Assembly: GCA_947466965.1 (NCBI GenBank)
Contig: CANIFU010000024.1
Coordinates: 1 to 38,865 of the forward strand
Direction: 5' to 3'
DNA length: 38,865 bases
Source: Bacteroidota bacterium
GTDB lineage: Bacteria; Bacteroidota; Bacteroidia; 2-12-FULL-35-15
Position numbers and translations under genes: made by a program. Each line of letters starts with the position of its first letter. The stretch's first letter is position 1. Positions 16,560-24,843 of this stretch are shown here, piece after piece. The notes under the pieces were generated by a model that saw nothing but the letters and a program-made list of their open reading frames with translations, was not told where the DNA came from and searched no databases.

Positions 16560-17309
16560 ATGATAAATAATAAAAAAGTAATCGTTGTTCTTCCGGCATA
16601 CAATGCGGCACTGACACTCGAAAAAACATATAAGGAAATCCCGTTTGACATAGTTGATGAAGTGGTGCTGGTGGATGATGTGAGTAAAGACGATACCATT
16701 GAAGTTGCGAACCGCATTGGTATTAAGCATGTTATTAAACATCAAAACAACAGAGGATATGGTGGAAATCAAAAATCGTGTTACGATAAAGCATTGGAAT
16801 TGGGCGGTGATATAGTGATCATGCTTCACCCCGATTATCAATATACACCGCTTTTGATTCAGTCGATGGCGCATATTATCGCAAACGATTTGTATCCTGT
16901 AGTATTTGGCTCACGGATTTTAGGAAAAGGTGCATTAAAAGGCGGCATGCCGATGTATAAATACATTTTTAATCGTTGTCTCACCCTTTCTCAGAACATA
17001 CTGATCAATCAAAAATTATCAGAATACCATACAGGCTACCGTGCATTTTCACGTGAGGTATTGGAAACAGTCAACTATGAAGCGAATAACGATGACTTCG
17101 TTTTCGATAATGAGATGATCTCCCAGATATTTATGGCCGGCTTTGAAATTGCTGAGATCACTTGTCCGACTAAATATTTCCCTGAAGCATCATCGATCAA
17201 TTTCAGCAGAAGTGCGAAATATGGAATGGGTGTTTTACGTGTTTCTTTTACACACTTTTTCTATACACTCGGACTAAACAAGTGTAAGCGTTACGAGAAG
17301 AAGAAATAA
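16560..17309 (+). CDS. GT2 glycosyltransferase (dolichol-phosphate-mannose synthase-like)
   Basis: A 249-residue GT-A enzyme of family GT2. VVLPAYNAALTLEKT is the start of the nucleotide-binding fold, VVLVDDVSKDDT carries the first acidic pair and IVIMLHPDYQYTP replaces the usual D-x-D with HPD-Y, as in many DPM1-like proteins. HTGYRAFSREVLE is the acceptor-side motif. No C-terminal membrane segments are present, so it acts on the cytoplasmic face. Enzymes of this type charge a polyprenyl phosphate with a sugar. The GT83 enzyme encoded convergently 25 bases away uses exactly such lipid-linked donors, which makes a donor-user relationship plausible. Confidence 0.88.
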   Translation: MINNKKVIVVLPAYNAALTLEKTYKEIPFDIVDEVVLVDDVSKDDTIEVANRIGIKHVIKHQNNRGYGGNQKSCYDKALELGGDIVIMLHPDYQYTPLLIQSMAHIIANDLYPVVFGSRILGKGALKGGMPMYKYIFNRCLTLSQNILINQKLSEYHTGYRAFSREVLETVNYEANNDDFVFDNEMISQIFMAGFEIAEITCPTKYFPEASSINFSRSAKYGMGVLRVSFTHFFYTLGLNKCKRYEKKK

Positions 17310-17333
17310 ATTCACCCTTATTTTTATGTTTTT

Positions 17334-18968
17334 TTATTCAGGATTTCTCATCCAGAATACAAATCCATTTTTACGGTAGAGCTCAATTAAATCGGGATAG
17401 TCGCTTTTTATTTCATCCACCGAAGTGATCTTACTTACAAAGCAAGCTGTTTTATCGATATCTCCTTTTAGCAACCAGGTGTTGTTATAACTGTCGGGAT
17501 TGCTTTGTGGCTGTTTGTGTGAATAAAACAAGTGAGCATAACTTTTAAAACCGATAGTTTCAACATAATAATCTTTGTCTTGGAGGTATTCATAAAACTC
17601 GATGGCAGCACCTTGCGAATATTTTTCGATACGCGTTACCACCAATACAGAAGCCATATTTACAGCAAACAGACTGATCAAACAGATTCCGATGATGCCA
17701 ACTTTGATTTTCCCTTGCTTTATGAAAAGCAGCATCACTGCCACACCAATGATTAGTAACAATCCGATCATCCACTCCACTCCGCTCCAGTTGACATCTG
17801 CCTTTAAATTTTCAAGAGCGAACTTATCCTTGATCAGATCCAAACCGATGAGCTGCTGCTTGTAATGATCGACGATTGGTAAGGCAGAAATAACGATACC
17901 AATTACACTGGCGATGATCAGCAGCAGAACGCCGGTATATTTTTTCCATTTTAATTCACCCATCACCAATTTATAGATGGCATACGCAGCCAAAAAGCTC
18001 AGCGGGAAATAACACAAAGAAGAATAATGAACAATTTTAGTTTTCACGATACTGAATAAAATAAGGACCACCCAAAATAAGATCAGCATCCACAATTTAA
18101 AATGTTTTTGATAAGGTGTGTCGTACGCACTTTTTCTGAACGCTCTCAAAGCAAAAACCGACAAAGGGAAACAGCCGATTAGCAATACGATCCAATGGTA
18201 AAAAAATGGCCCGCCATGTCCGGCATCTTGGGTATTGAAGAGGCGCACCTGATAAACAAAAAATTCTTTGATGATCTCGGCATGACCGGTGAGAGCAAGC
18301 ATTAAAAACCACAATCCACCAACAGACGTAAGAGCAATACCAAAAATAAAAAAATGTTTGATGGAGATGATGGTCCGGAAGCGTTTGAACATCCAGAAGA
18401 AACCAACACACAATCCGAACACCAATAAGGCAACGGGACCTTTTGTTAAGATCGCCAGTCCGATAAATACGGCAGAGAGAATAAGTTTACGCAAACCTTT
18501 ATCATTGGTATACACAATAAAATAATAGATACCGCAAAAGATAAAGAGATTGAACCAGGGATCGATGATACCAGATTTAAAATAAAAATGAGGAAGGAAA
18601 GAACCTGCATAGGCCAGCACCCAGAGGAGTCCGAAACGCTCATCCACCAATTTCCTACCAATATTGAACATCACGAGCAAGGTAATTACACCACAGATGG
18701 CGTTAGGAAGGCGGGCAGCAAATTCATTAATTCCGAAAACGCTCATGGACAGTGCCTGCATCCAGATGAAGATGGGAGGCTTTTCCCAGAAGGGCTGATA
18801 ATTTATTTTAACGGAAAAATATTCCTGAGTCAGCAGCATTTCGCGAGCACATTCCGCAAAATTGATCTCATCCCAATCAAAGAGGTGGACAGCACCTAGG
18901 AAAGGAACAAACAACAGCAATGCGCCAATGGCAATGATTAGGTTGTATTTAAAAGCACTAGTGTTCAT
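17334..18968 (-). CDS. GT83/ArnT-PMT-like polyprenyl-phosphate sugar transferase
   Basis: A 544-residue polytopic membrane protein with about 11-12 hydrophobic segments. The first periplasmic loop carries DWDEINFAECAREML, with the catalytic Asp-Glu pair of GT-C enzymes (PMT, ArnT), and INYQPFWEKPPIFIWMQ, a second highly conserved loop (the WEKPP element). The soluble C-terminal end is short. It would transfer a sugar from undecaprenyl phosphate to a lipid or glycan in the periplasm, for example modification of lipid A or LPS core. It overlaps the upstream PAP2 phosphatase by four bases (ATGA), so the two genes are coupled. Acceptor and sugar are unknown. Confidence 0.88.
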   Translation of the reverse strand: MNTSAFKYNLIIAIGALLLFVPFLGAVHLFDWDEINFAECAREMLLTQEYFSVKINYQPFWEKPPIFIWMQALSMSVFGINEFAARLPNAICGVITLLVMFNIGRKLVDERFGLLWVLAYAGSFLPHFYFKSGIIDPWFNLFIFCGIYYFIVYTNDKGLRKLILSAVFIGLAILTKGPVALLVFGLCVGFFWMFKRFRTIISIKHFFIFGIALTSVGGLWFLMLALTGHAEIIKEFFVYQVRLFNTQDAGHGGPFFYHWIVLLIGCFPLSVFALRAFRKSAYDTPYQKHFKLWMLILFWVVLILFSIVKTKIVHYSSLCYFPLSFLAAYAIYKLVMGELKWKKYTGVLLLIIASVIGIVISALPIVDHYKQQLIGLDLIKDKFALENLKADVNWSGVEWMIGLLLIIGVAVMLLFIKQGKIKVGIIGICLISLFAVNMASVLVVTRIEKYSQGAAIEFYEYLQDKDYYVETIGFKSYAHLFYSHKQPQSNPDSYNNTWLLKGDIDKTACFVSKITSVDEIKSDYPDLIELYRKNGFVFWMRNPE

Positions 18969-19612
18969 TTATTAAAAAAGTTAACGATGGATCTATCCAT
19001 CCATTCATGTTTTTTATGCTGAACGAAATAAAATACAACAAATGCGGTACTTACACCAATGATAGAGCCGGCATACACATCCTCAAAAAAGTGCTGCGAC
19101 AAATACACTCTTGAATAGCCCGTTAAGATTGCGAGGATGAAAAATAAAAGTTTATATATTTTATTTTTTGCCATCAGACAAAAAGAAAAGTACATGGCAA
19201 AGGCGCAAGTGGAATGTCCGGACGGAAAGCTGTGGTACATGTGGTTATCGATGCCCGGAACAAAATAGAGTTCTTGCAAACCTTCAAAAAATTTTTTCGG
19301 CCGCACAACATCCTCAAAAACAAAATGCTTGAGCGACTGGGTGATCATAGCGGAGATGATATTTGCAGCAGCGGCAATAATAAAGAAGCGATACTTCACA
19401 GTCAGCAGCATCATTATAAATAAAGTTGCAGTAACACCGTCACCTAAATAAGTGGTGTATGTATTAAAAGTATCTAGAAATGGATTGTGAAAAGAATTAA
19501 AAGAAAGGTGCGTTTCCGCCTTTGAATTAACAAAAATCAAAGCTGCTCCCAGAAGGATGTATACAGAATAGGGTACTAAAAATGAAAGATTATTTTTTAA
19601 AATGGCCTTCAC
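18965..19612 (-). CDS. PAP2-superfamily membrane phosphatase
   Basis: A 215-residue integral membrane phosphatase starting at a GTG. The tripartite acid-phosphatase motif is present: RP at 104-105 (preceding Lys two residues further away than the classic spacing), SFPSGHS at 128-134, and SRVYLSQHFFED with Arg168, His174 and Asp178. Such enzymes dephosphorylate undecaprenyl pyrophosphate, phosphatidylglycerol phosphate or lipid A 1-phosphate on the periplasmic side. Its translational coupling to a GT83 glycosyltransferase suggests lipid A remodelling (as LpxE-type phosphatase with ArnT-type transferase) or recycling of polyprenyl phosphate. This is inference. Confidence 0.88.
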   Translation of the reverse strand: MKAILKNNLSFLVPYSVYILLGAALIFVNSKAETHLSFNSFHNPFLDTFNTYTTYLGDGVTATLFIMMLLTVKYRFFIIAAAANIISAMITQSLKHFVFEDVVRPKKFFEGLQELYFVPGIDNHMYHSFPSGHSTCAFAMYFSFCLMAKNKIYKLLFFILAILTGYSRVYLSQHFFEDVYAGSIIGVSTAFVVFYFVQHKKHEWMDRSIVNFFNK

Positions 19613-19640
19613 ATCAACAAAATGAGAGTAAAAAATGTGA

Positions 19641-20714
19641 TTAGTTAGAGCCTAAAACACCCAATAATTTGTTCACCTGACTATCCCATAACAACTTTGA
19701 TGTCTGCATATCAGAGGCTTCATCAGCAAAATCGATTATGATCAAGGAGATATCTCCTGTAAGTTCATCCTTTTCTATACGGAATTCAAAATAGGTACCT
19801 TCGGGCTTATCTAGCCAGTATAAGCGGATAAATTTATCTTCTTTAAAGCCAAGAAGTTTTGCTTTTTGTTCACTTCCATCCCAGAAGAAAGTAAAGAAAC
19901 CATCACGGATATTCACATCATCAGCAAACCATTCCGACAAACCACTTGGGGAAGTGATAAATTCGTATAGGATACCTGCAGATGTGCGTATTACGTATTC
20001 TAGCTCAAACTTTCCTTTAGGTTCTTTTTTAGGAAGGTTGTTTCCTTTTTTACCATTTTCGGGAGGTGCAACGGTAAGAGAAGTCATCGGATTAACAAAC
20101 GTCTTTAAAATCTTAGGGACTTTAGGACCTTGTTTTTTCTTCTTTGTGCTTTGAATCAACTGTTCGATAAGCTCATCATGAATAATTTCAGGTTCATCAT
20201 CATCACCATTCTTGGATTTAGGTTTTCTACCACCTTTACCACGTTTCTTCTCTTTAGTAGGCTTTACAATCTCTTTCACTTCCTTTTTTACAATCACTTT
20301 CACAACTTTCTCTTCTTTCAAAGGCTTCAAAGATCCTTTCGATTTAACAATCTCAACTTTTGCGATTGGTTTCTTAACAACTTTAGAGGAATTAAGGCTT
20401 TTTTTAACAGGAACAGACTTAGAAATTTTTTTCGCAACCGCTTTTGTCAGTTTTTTAACAATAACCTTAACAACAGGCTTGGATATCTTCTTTTTCACTG
20501 GGGTAGCCGACTTCAGCTGCTTTTTAGCAACAGGACGCAGCACCTTCGTAACTTTCGTTACTTTCTTCACTGTTTTAACAGGTTTAGTCTTTTTACCGAC
20601 AGCAGGACGGCTAGACTTAGAGTTATTATTGGCTTTCGCCTTTTTAGGAACGCTTGCTTTAACCGGTTTTATATTTTTATTCACCTTTTTAGGTGCAACT
20701 TTCTTCTTAGCCAT
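19641..20714 (-). CDS. START-like domain protein with a long histone H1-like N-terminal tail
   Basis: A 357-residue fusion. I use the ATG at 20714 (MAKKKVAPKK). An upstream in-frame ATG adds ten unrelated residues. Residues 1-170 are Lys/Pro/Val/Ala repeats (many PVKK, KKVTK and VVKVIVKK units), like histone H1 tails. Residues 170-185 are acidic, and 190-230 basic again. Residues 234-355 (KGKFELEYVIRTS, SPSGLSEWFADDV, WDGSEQ, GTYFEFRIEKDELTGD, LLWDSQVNKLLGVLGS) match the START/AHSA1-like domain proteins that in Bacteroidota usually exist alone at about 130 residues. The ligand is unknown. The tail suggests nucleic-acid binding. It is single-gene, near tRNA-Met, and reads away from it. Confidence 0.8.
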   Translation of the reverse strand: MAKKKVAPKKVNKNIKPVKASVPKKAKANNNSKSSRPAVGKKTKPVKTVKKVTKVTKVLRPVAKKQLKSATPVKKKISKPVVKVIVKKLTKAVAKKISKSVPVKKSLNSSKVVKKPIAKVEIVKSKGSLKPLKEEKVVKVIVKKEVKEIVKPTKEKKRGKGGRKPKSKNGDDDEPEIIHDELIEQLIQSTKKKKQGPKVPKILKTFVNPMTSLTVAPPENGKKGNNLPKKEPKGKFELEYVIRTSAGILYEFITSPSGLSEWFADDVNIRDGFFTFFWDGSEQKAKLLGFKEDKFIRLYWLDKPEGTYFEFRIEKDELTGDISLIIIDFADEASDMQTSKLLWDSQVNKLLGVLGSN

Positions 20715-20827
20715 TTTAATTGTAATTAAACGAATCTCTCGCAATATATAAAAAAATTCTAAGCATCCTATAGGTATGTTTTGTTAAAAATTATTAAAAC
20801 TGCTTTTTTATATGAAAAGATAAACAC

Positions 20828-20835
20828 TATATTTG
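20828..20835 (+). promoter_or_regulatory. -7 box for tRNA-Met
   Basis: TATATTTG is an exact TAnnTTTG element 16 bases before the tRNA 5' end, leaving a short processed leader. The -33 region holds only a T-run (about 20803-20809). Confidence 0.5.
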
Positions 20836-20851
20836 CGCCCTCAAAAATAAT

Positions 20852-20925
20852 GGCGAGGTAGCTCAGATGGTTAGAGCGCAGGATTCATAACCCTGAGGTC
20901 TCGGGTTCAACTCCCGATCTCGCTA
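20852..20925 (+). tRNA. tRNA-Met (anticodon CAU)
   Basis: A 74-base tRNA that folds as a full cloverleaf: acceptor GGCGAGG/TCTCGCT, D-arm with GCTC-AGATGGTTA-GAGC, anticodon loop TTCATAA (CAU), variable loop AGGTC, T-arm CGGGTTCAACTCCCG. The discriminator is A and no CCA is encoded. The G1-U72 end pair rules out initiator tRNA, which has an unpaired 1-72. An elongator methionine tRNA is likely, though a CAU tRNA could also be the lysidine-modified isoleucine type. The anticodon stem has an A-C mismatch next to the loop, which may simply be tolerated. Confidence 0.93.
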
Positions 20926-20930
20926 CACAG

Positions 20931-20958
20931 AACCCCTTGATAATCAAGGGGTTTTTAT
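20931..20958 (+). terminator. Intrinsic terminator after tRNA-Met
   Basis: A perfect 10-pair stem, AACCCCTTGA with TCAAGGGGTT, around a TAA loop, followed by TTTATTTTT. It ends the tRNA transcript 6 bases after the mature 3' end. Confidence 0.92.
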
Positions 20959-21395
20959 TTTTCAGGTGTTTTGAAAAGCCCGAAATGTCATTTGGAGTCG
21001 GGTTTGGAGTCGGGTTTTTTACAGAAATTCAATTTTTTGAGGGGGGAAATTAGGCGATTTTGGGGTTGTTCTTTTGGTGCTTTTTAAGACCAATTTGAGA
21101 TATGAATCTCTTTAAATTAAAGAAAGAGTTTCCAAATAAATTCAGATACTTTTAAATTCATTTTATAACATGGGCTACTAAGCAAAGCTTGCTGCTAAAA
21201 AAACATTCTAATAAAATAAGGTAGTAAAAGAATAAATGCTGCATTTAATAATGTCAAATAAATCTTATCATGATTACCTATCGACTTCTTCGATAGAGAA
21301 GGAATATCAGTATGGTTTTAATACGTATAAAAAAAACTAAAACTTTAAAAAAATAAAGCAGTAGTAATCTATTTAAAAACAGTTTCAATGGATAT
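20959..21395. other. Gene-poor spacer between tRNA-Met and the phosphatase operon
   Basis: 437 bases without an intact gene. The left third holds the tandem 12-base repeat and the suspected integrase tail. The remainder is AT-rich with no recognisable coding, promoter or hairpin of note. It marks the boundary between the conserved-looking block on the left and the signalling operons on the right. I did not see a second copy of the tRNA 3' end in the window that could mark the far side of an island. Confidence 0.6.
20988..21083 (-). pseudogene. Probable 3' remnant of a tyrosine integrase gene
   Basis: On the minus strand a 31-codon frame between an in-frame TAA and a TGA ends in KKPDSKPDSK, preceded by LKKLNFC. 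From memory this is the C-terminal end of a group of Bacteroidota tyrosine-type recombinases found beside tRNA genes, including the doubled KPDS caused by a 12-base tandem repeat (20991-21002 and 21003-21014). No integrase catalytic region exists upstream, so only the tail would be left. The position just outside tRNA-Met(CAU), with the frame pointing toward the tRNA, fits an abandoned integration site. The identification rests on recall of a short motif and could be wrong. Confidence 0.45.
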
Positions 21396-22400
21396 TTATA
21401 ACTTAACACCTATAACTAAAATATCATCTGTCTGTTCCATATTTCCTTTCCAGTTTAAATGAAATTCTTTTAAAAACGCTCCTTGTTCTTCCAAATTTTT
21501 ATCCTGAATTGATAACAATGCCTCTTTAAAACGTTTTGTCATCATTTTTTTATCAAGAGAACTAAACTGATCGGCATATCCATCACTTGAAAGATAAAGT
21601 GTATCTCCTTCGTTTAATTGTAAAGTAGTTGATAGAAAAGTTACGGCTTCTTCACGCAGTCCACCAATTGCTGTTTTAGTTGATTTTATTTCAAGAATTT
21701 CTTGTGAGGATTTTTTCACTATCCAAAGTGGTCTGTTTGCACCTGCATATTCAATTATTCTTTTTTCCTTATCAATTATACAAAGACAAATATCCATACC
21801 GTCTCGGGTAGATGTGTCCTGATTGTCTTGCCTCAAAACTGTTCTTACGCTATTATCCAACTCGTTTAATATCTTGCCTGGCTCAACAAAACCTTTTTGT
21901 AAAACAATCTCATCCAAAAGAATATGTCCCACCATGCTCATAAATGCGCCAGGAACTCCATGTCCAGTACAATCAACAGCTGCTAAAAATATTTTTTCGT
22001 CCTTCACATTGAACCAATAAAAATCTCCACTCACTATATCTCTTGGCTGAAAATAAACAAAATATTGAGGAAGAGCTTTACTAATTTCCTGTTCTAAAGG
22101 TAAAATGGCCGACTGAATTCTTTTTGCATAGCTAATACTATCTAACACCTCTTGATGACGCAATTCTACCTCTTGCTTTAATTTATCAACATGTTCTTTT
22201 TCCCGGTGAATGGCTTCACTTTGTTCCCACAGTTTAATATTTCTTTCTTCAATTTTTTTTTTTTCTGTTTCAACATGTTCTTTCTCAACAATCAAATCTT
22301 CCAATTGGGCATCCAATTCCTTCTTCTGTTTTAATATCTTTTCATTCAGCTCCATCAGGAGCTTTTGACGCATAATCGTATTATCCTGTTCTGAACCCAT
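21396..22400 (-). CDS. Cytosolic PP2C/SpoIIE-type protein phosphatase with coiled-coil N-terminus
   Basis: A 334-residue PPM phosphatase of the SpoIIE/RsbU class, which dephosphorylates Ser/Thr on STAS- or SiaC-type partner-switch proteins. Residues about 10-95 are a heptad-rich coiled coil (KILKQKKELDAQ..., VEKEHVETEKKKIEER). The catalytic domain runs from LDSISYAKRIQ to the end, with metal-binding Asp in PRDIVSGDFYWF, DCTGHGVPGAFMS, STRDGMDICL, LYLSSDGYADQF and QTDDILVIG. No membrane segment is present. It is the last gene of the five-gene operon, 2 bases after the lipoprotein gene, so it may be its cytosolic output. Its catalytic domain is a close paralogue of the one in the membrane phosphatase at 30.3 kb. 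Confidence 0.92.
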   Translation of the reverse strand: MGSEQDNTIMRQKLLMELNEKILKQKKELDAQLEDLIVEKEHVETEKKKIEERNIKLWEQSEAIHREKEHVDKLKQEVELRHQEVLDSISYAKRIQSAILPLEQEISKALPQYFVYFQPRDIVSGDFYWFNVKDEKIFLAAVDCTGHGVPGAFMSMVGHILLDEIVLQKGFVEPGKILNELDNSVRTVLRQDNQDTSTRDGMDICLCIIDKEKRIIEYAGANRPLWIVKKSSQEILEIKSTKTAIGGLREEAVTFLSTTLQLNEGDTLYLSSDGYADQFSSLDKKMMTKRFKEALLSIQDKNLEEQGAFLKEFHLNWKGNMEQTDDILVIGVKL

Positions 22401-22402
22401 TT

Positions 22403-23710
22403 TTATTTTAATAAGTTACCTTCTTTATCAACTTTTGCTATAAAGCCCTGAAAAACATTACCACTGCCGTTTGTAAGTTTGTTACCGATCAACAAATATT
22501 CGTTTTCGGTAATTTCCTTGCAATAAGATGAATAAGAAGTCACACTGTTTTTAGGAAATTTAAAGGTTGATATTACACTTCCATTAGGGTCTATTTTTGC
22601 AACGCCTATATAATTTCCAATGGGATGATTTACTGAAGAACTCACTCCTTCTTCTTCATAATATACAAGAAGCTTTTCGTCGGCTGTAACAGTCGAACCA
22701 TTGTATTTTTGGTTTAATTTATCACCATGAAAAACAAAATAGTTCAGCGGACTCAACGTAATATCAAATTTTACAAATCCAAAATGTGAATAGTAATCAT
22801 CCGACATATAACCAACACAAAGAATTTCGTTATTAACGTATTGCAACTCGCTAAAATATCTGCTCATTGAAGAAGGAATATAATCATCTATCTTTTTAGA
22901 TGCAATTAAATTTAAATTTAAATTGTATTTTGATACGTACATACTGTTAGAAAAATTTTGATTTGAATACAGCAAGAATATTTCATCATTCACTATTTTA
23001 ATATCTTTAAAAGAACCATTATTCACTATATTCGAATTATTAATTTTAATAGATTTCACAAAATTAAAATTGAGATCCAGTTTATATATATTCAAAGAAT
23101 CTTTTTTTGTCCCTATCCCGTTTAAATCTTGCCCTAATTCAAAAGCAAAATAATAAAACCCATCATTTTCAACAACCTTTATTCCATCGTAAATGTTGGG
23201 AAAATTGCCAAAATAATTATTCAGAAAAAAACACTTGCGTGTTAAAAACTGGCCTTGTTTATTAAATTTCAGCAAACACAAACTATCAAATTTATAGGAT
23301 GTAGAGAGAATCTTAGAACATTTTAAAGCTGGAATTAAATAATCATTGTTCTCATTTTTAAAAGGATCCCTTCCAATAATACTATAGTCGTATGCTGAAC
23401 TGGACAAAGGTAGAAGCTGAGATTCTGTATACGAATTTTCAGCAAGAAGCTCATTTTCTTCATTAAAATAATGGGTTTTCAGGATAACAAAATAACTAGG
23501 ATCATAGCTTCTTGAAAATGAAACAAAAGAATTGTCATCGTTTATTACAATAGGACGTGATATATGACCAGTAGAGTTATAGCTATAAGTAGGGTCATCG
23601 AATATAAAATTGAAAATTTTCAGATTGGTAAATTCAGGAAGGATGGACTCTTCCTTTTTACAAGAAAACAACAATAAAACGCATACGAGTGAAACGAAAA
23701 TGTTTTTCAT
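22403..23710 (-). CDS. Lipoprotein of unknown function, probably beta-propeller-like
   Basis: 435 residues. The start MKNIFVSLVCVLLLFSCKKEE is a lipoprotein signal peptide with the lipobox LFSC. Lys-Lys after the Cys is compatible with outer-membrane or surface location in Bacteroidota. The rest is beta-rich, with repeated short elements such as LYKLDLNFNFVKSIKI, VSKYNLNLNLIASKKI, FVKFDITLSPLNYFV and FIAKVDKEGNLLK (the K-x-D-x-x-G-N-L pattern), each followed by a strand, suggesting a propeller of 6-7 blades. I cannot assign a family. Its ATG overlaps the stop of the upstream OMP gene by four bases (ATGA) and the phosphatase gene follows after 2 bases, so it belongs to the same translation-coupled unit. 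It may be the outer-membrane sensor or receptor. Confidence 0.8.
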   Translation of the reverse strand: MKNIFVSLVCVLLLFSCKKEESILPEFTNLKIFNFIFDDPTYSYNSTGHISRPIVINDDNSFVSFSRSYDPSYFVILKTHYFNEENELLAENSYTESQLLPLSSSAYDYSIIGRDPFKNENNDYLIPALKCSKILSTSYKFDSLCLLKFNKQGQFLTRKCFFLNNYFGNFPNIYDGIKVVENDGFYYFAFELGQDLNGIGTKKDSLNIYKLDLNFNFVKSIKINNSNIVNNGSFKDIKIVNDEIFLLYSNQNFSNSMYVSKYNLNLNLIASKKIDDYIPSSMSRYFSELQYVNNEILCVGYMSDDYYSHFGFVKFDITLSPLNYFVFHGDKLNQKYNGSTVTADEKLLVYYEEEGVSSSVNHPIGNYIGVAKIDPNGSVISTFKFPKNSVTSYSSYCKEITENEYLLIGNKLTNGSGNVFQGFIAKVDKEGNLLK

Positions 23711-24843
23711 TTTTGTGAAATTTTGTTGTAAATATAATTTGAAAGAATAAAATTAATTGAAAATTTTATAATGTGGTTGTAATTTTTAAAATTTCTATCG
23801 ATATAAAATGATTTCAGCATTAGGTCTTCTTCCAATACAAAATTGCCATTATTTGTTGACAATGTCGTATATTCATAAGCGTAATTCAATGAAAGAGAAA
23901 TAGAGTTATTAATTTTATAATCAACGCCAATAAGCGGTTTAATAAACATTAAGGATTTCCTTCTGTTTTCGGTTGTATTTACATCTATTTTTTCAAGTGC
24001 ATATTGATCTGTTATGTTCAATGAATTAGAATTAGAGACTGAATATACCAATGAAGGATAGTTATAAGTAATTTTTGAATTGGAAAAACTTAGACTTTTA
24101 AATAATCCAACTAAACCAATATATGGAGAGAATTTTTTAAAGATGAAATGTTTTGTCAGCTCGATGCCTGCTGTATAATAATTATCTTGTTCGTTCAATT
24201 CCGAATAATAGTCTGCATTTGTTTTGTATGCAATTCTTCTTTTAAAAAACAAATCTTGAGTCCCGAGACATACACCTAACCTGACATTTTTATACACATT
24301 GTATTGCCCCCAAATACCATATCCTCTAGAAAAACCAACGGCTTGATAAGAAGTTTCATAATTAAAATCGGAATTAACTGTATTGAACGTTCCTGTGTTT
24401 TTTAATATAGGAGAAATTGCCTCGAAATAAACACTAAAAGTTATTTTAGGAATGATTTGATAATGATTAAATGTTTGGATATACATTTCCTCCACCCTGT
24501 TGTTATTAGGTTTATAATTAGGAAATCTTTTCAATAATTTTCTAAATACAGTATCCGCTCCCATAACTTTATCCGTTTCTAGTTGAGTACGGATAAGCAA
24601 TTCATAAGCATCCTGCTTACCTATTTTACTTAATTTGCATTCTCCCAAAATCTCATTGAGCAATTTTTCAGTTTCAAAATACAATCCGCCAGCATATAAG
24701 TTCTGAGCTTCTTCTAATTTTTTATCGCATTCAATCGTCCTTTTAACTACTTTTGTTGACTTACTATCCTCTTGAGAATAAGCAGCTGAATAAATCATAA
24801 AGAATAATACCAGAAGATGAGCTATTTTAAAGTGCGTCTTCAT
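23707..24843 (-). CDS. Exported TPR plus outer-membrane beta-barrel protein
   Basis: 378 residues. A signal peptide (IAHLLVLFFMIYSAAYSQ) is followed by a helical, TPR-like region (residues about 35-135, with LEEAQNLYAGGLYFETEKLLNEIL, FRKLLKRFPNY and a Cys-rich start), then by a long run of amphipathic strands (about 140-378) rich in Tyr, Phe and Asn: VGFSRGYGIWGQYNVYKNVRLGVCLGTQ, FSPYIGLVGLFKSL, SLSLNYAYEYTTL, HIIKFSINFIL. This is the look of an 8-12-strand outer-membrane barrel. The TPR part would lie in the periplasm and could touch the nSTAND1 propeller. It overlaps its neighbours by four bases on both sides. No named family. Confidence 0.78.
   Translation of the reverse strand: MKTHFKIAHLLVLFFMIYSAAYSQEDSKSTKVVKRTIECDKKLEEAQNLYAGGLYFETEKLLNEILGECKLSKIGKQDAYELLIRTQLETDKVMGADTVFRKLLKRFPNYKPNNNRVEEMYIQTFNHYQIIPKITFSVYFEAISPILKNTGTFNTVNSDFNYETSYQAVGFSRGYGIWGQYNVYKNVRLGVCLGTQDLFFKRRIAYKTNADYYSELNEQDNYYTAGIELTKHFIFKKFSPYIGLVGLFKSLSFSNSKITYNYPSLVYSVSNSNSLNITDQYALEKIDVNTTENRRKSLMFIKPLIGVDYKINNSISLSLNYAYEYTTLSTNNGNFVLEEDLMLKSFYIDRNFKNYNHIIKFSINFILSNYIYNKISQK

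Noticed and set aside
16308-16874. Minus-strand frame of 188 codons across the GT2 start
   Set aside because: It lies antisense to the well-supported GT2 gene, is Cys/His/Phe-rich without domain signs and overlaps the LptF/G start.
20130-20751. Long plus-strand frames opposite the Lys-rich tail, giving Phe/Leu-rich proteins
   Set aside because: They are antisense shadows: AAA/AAG-rich coding on the minus strand reads as TTT/CTT on the plus strand. No start context or family features.
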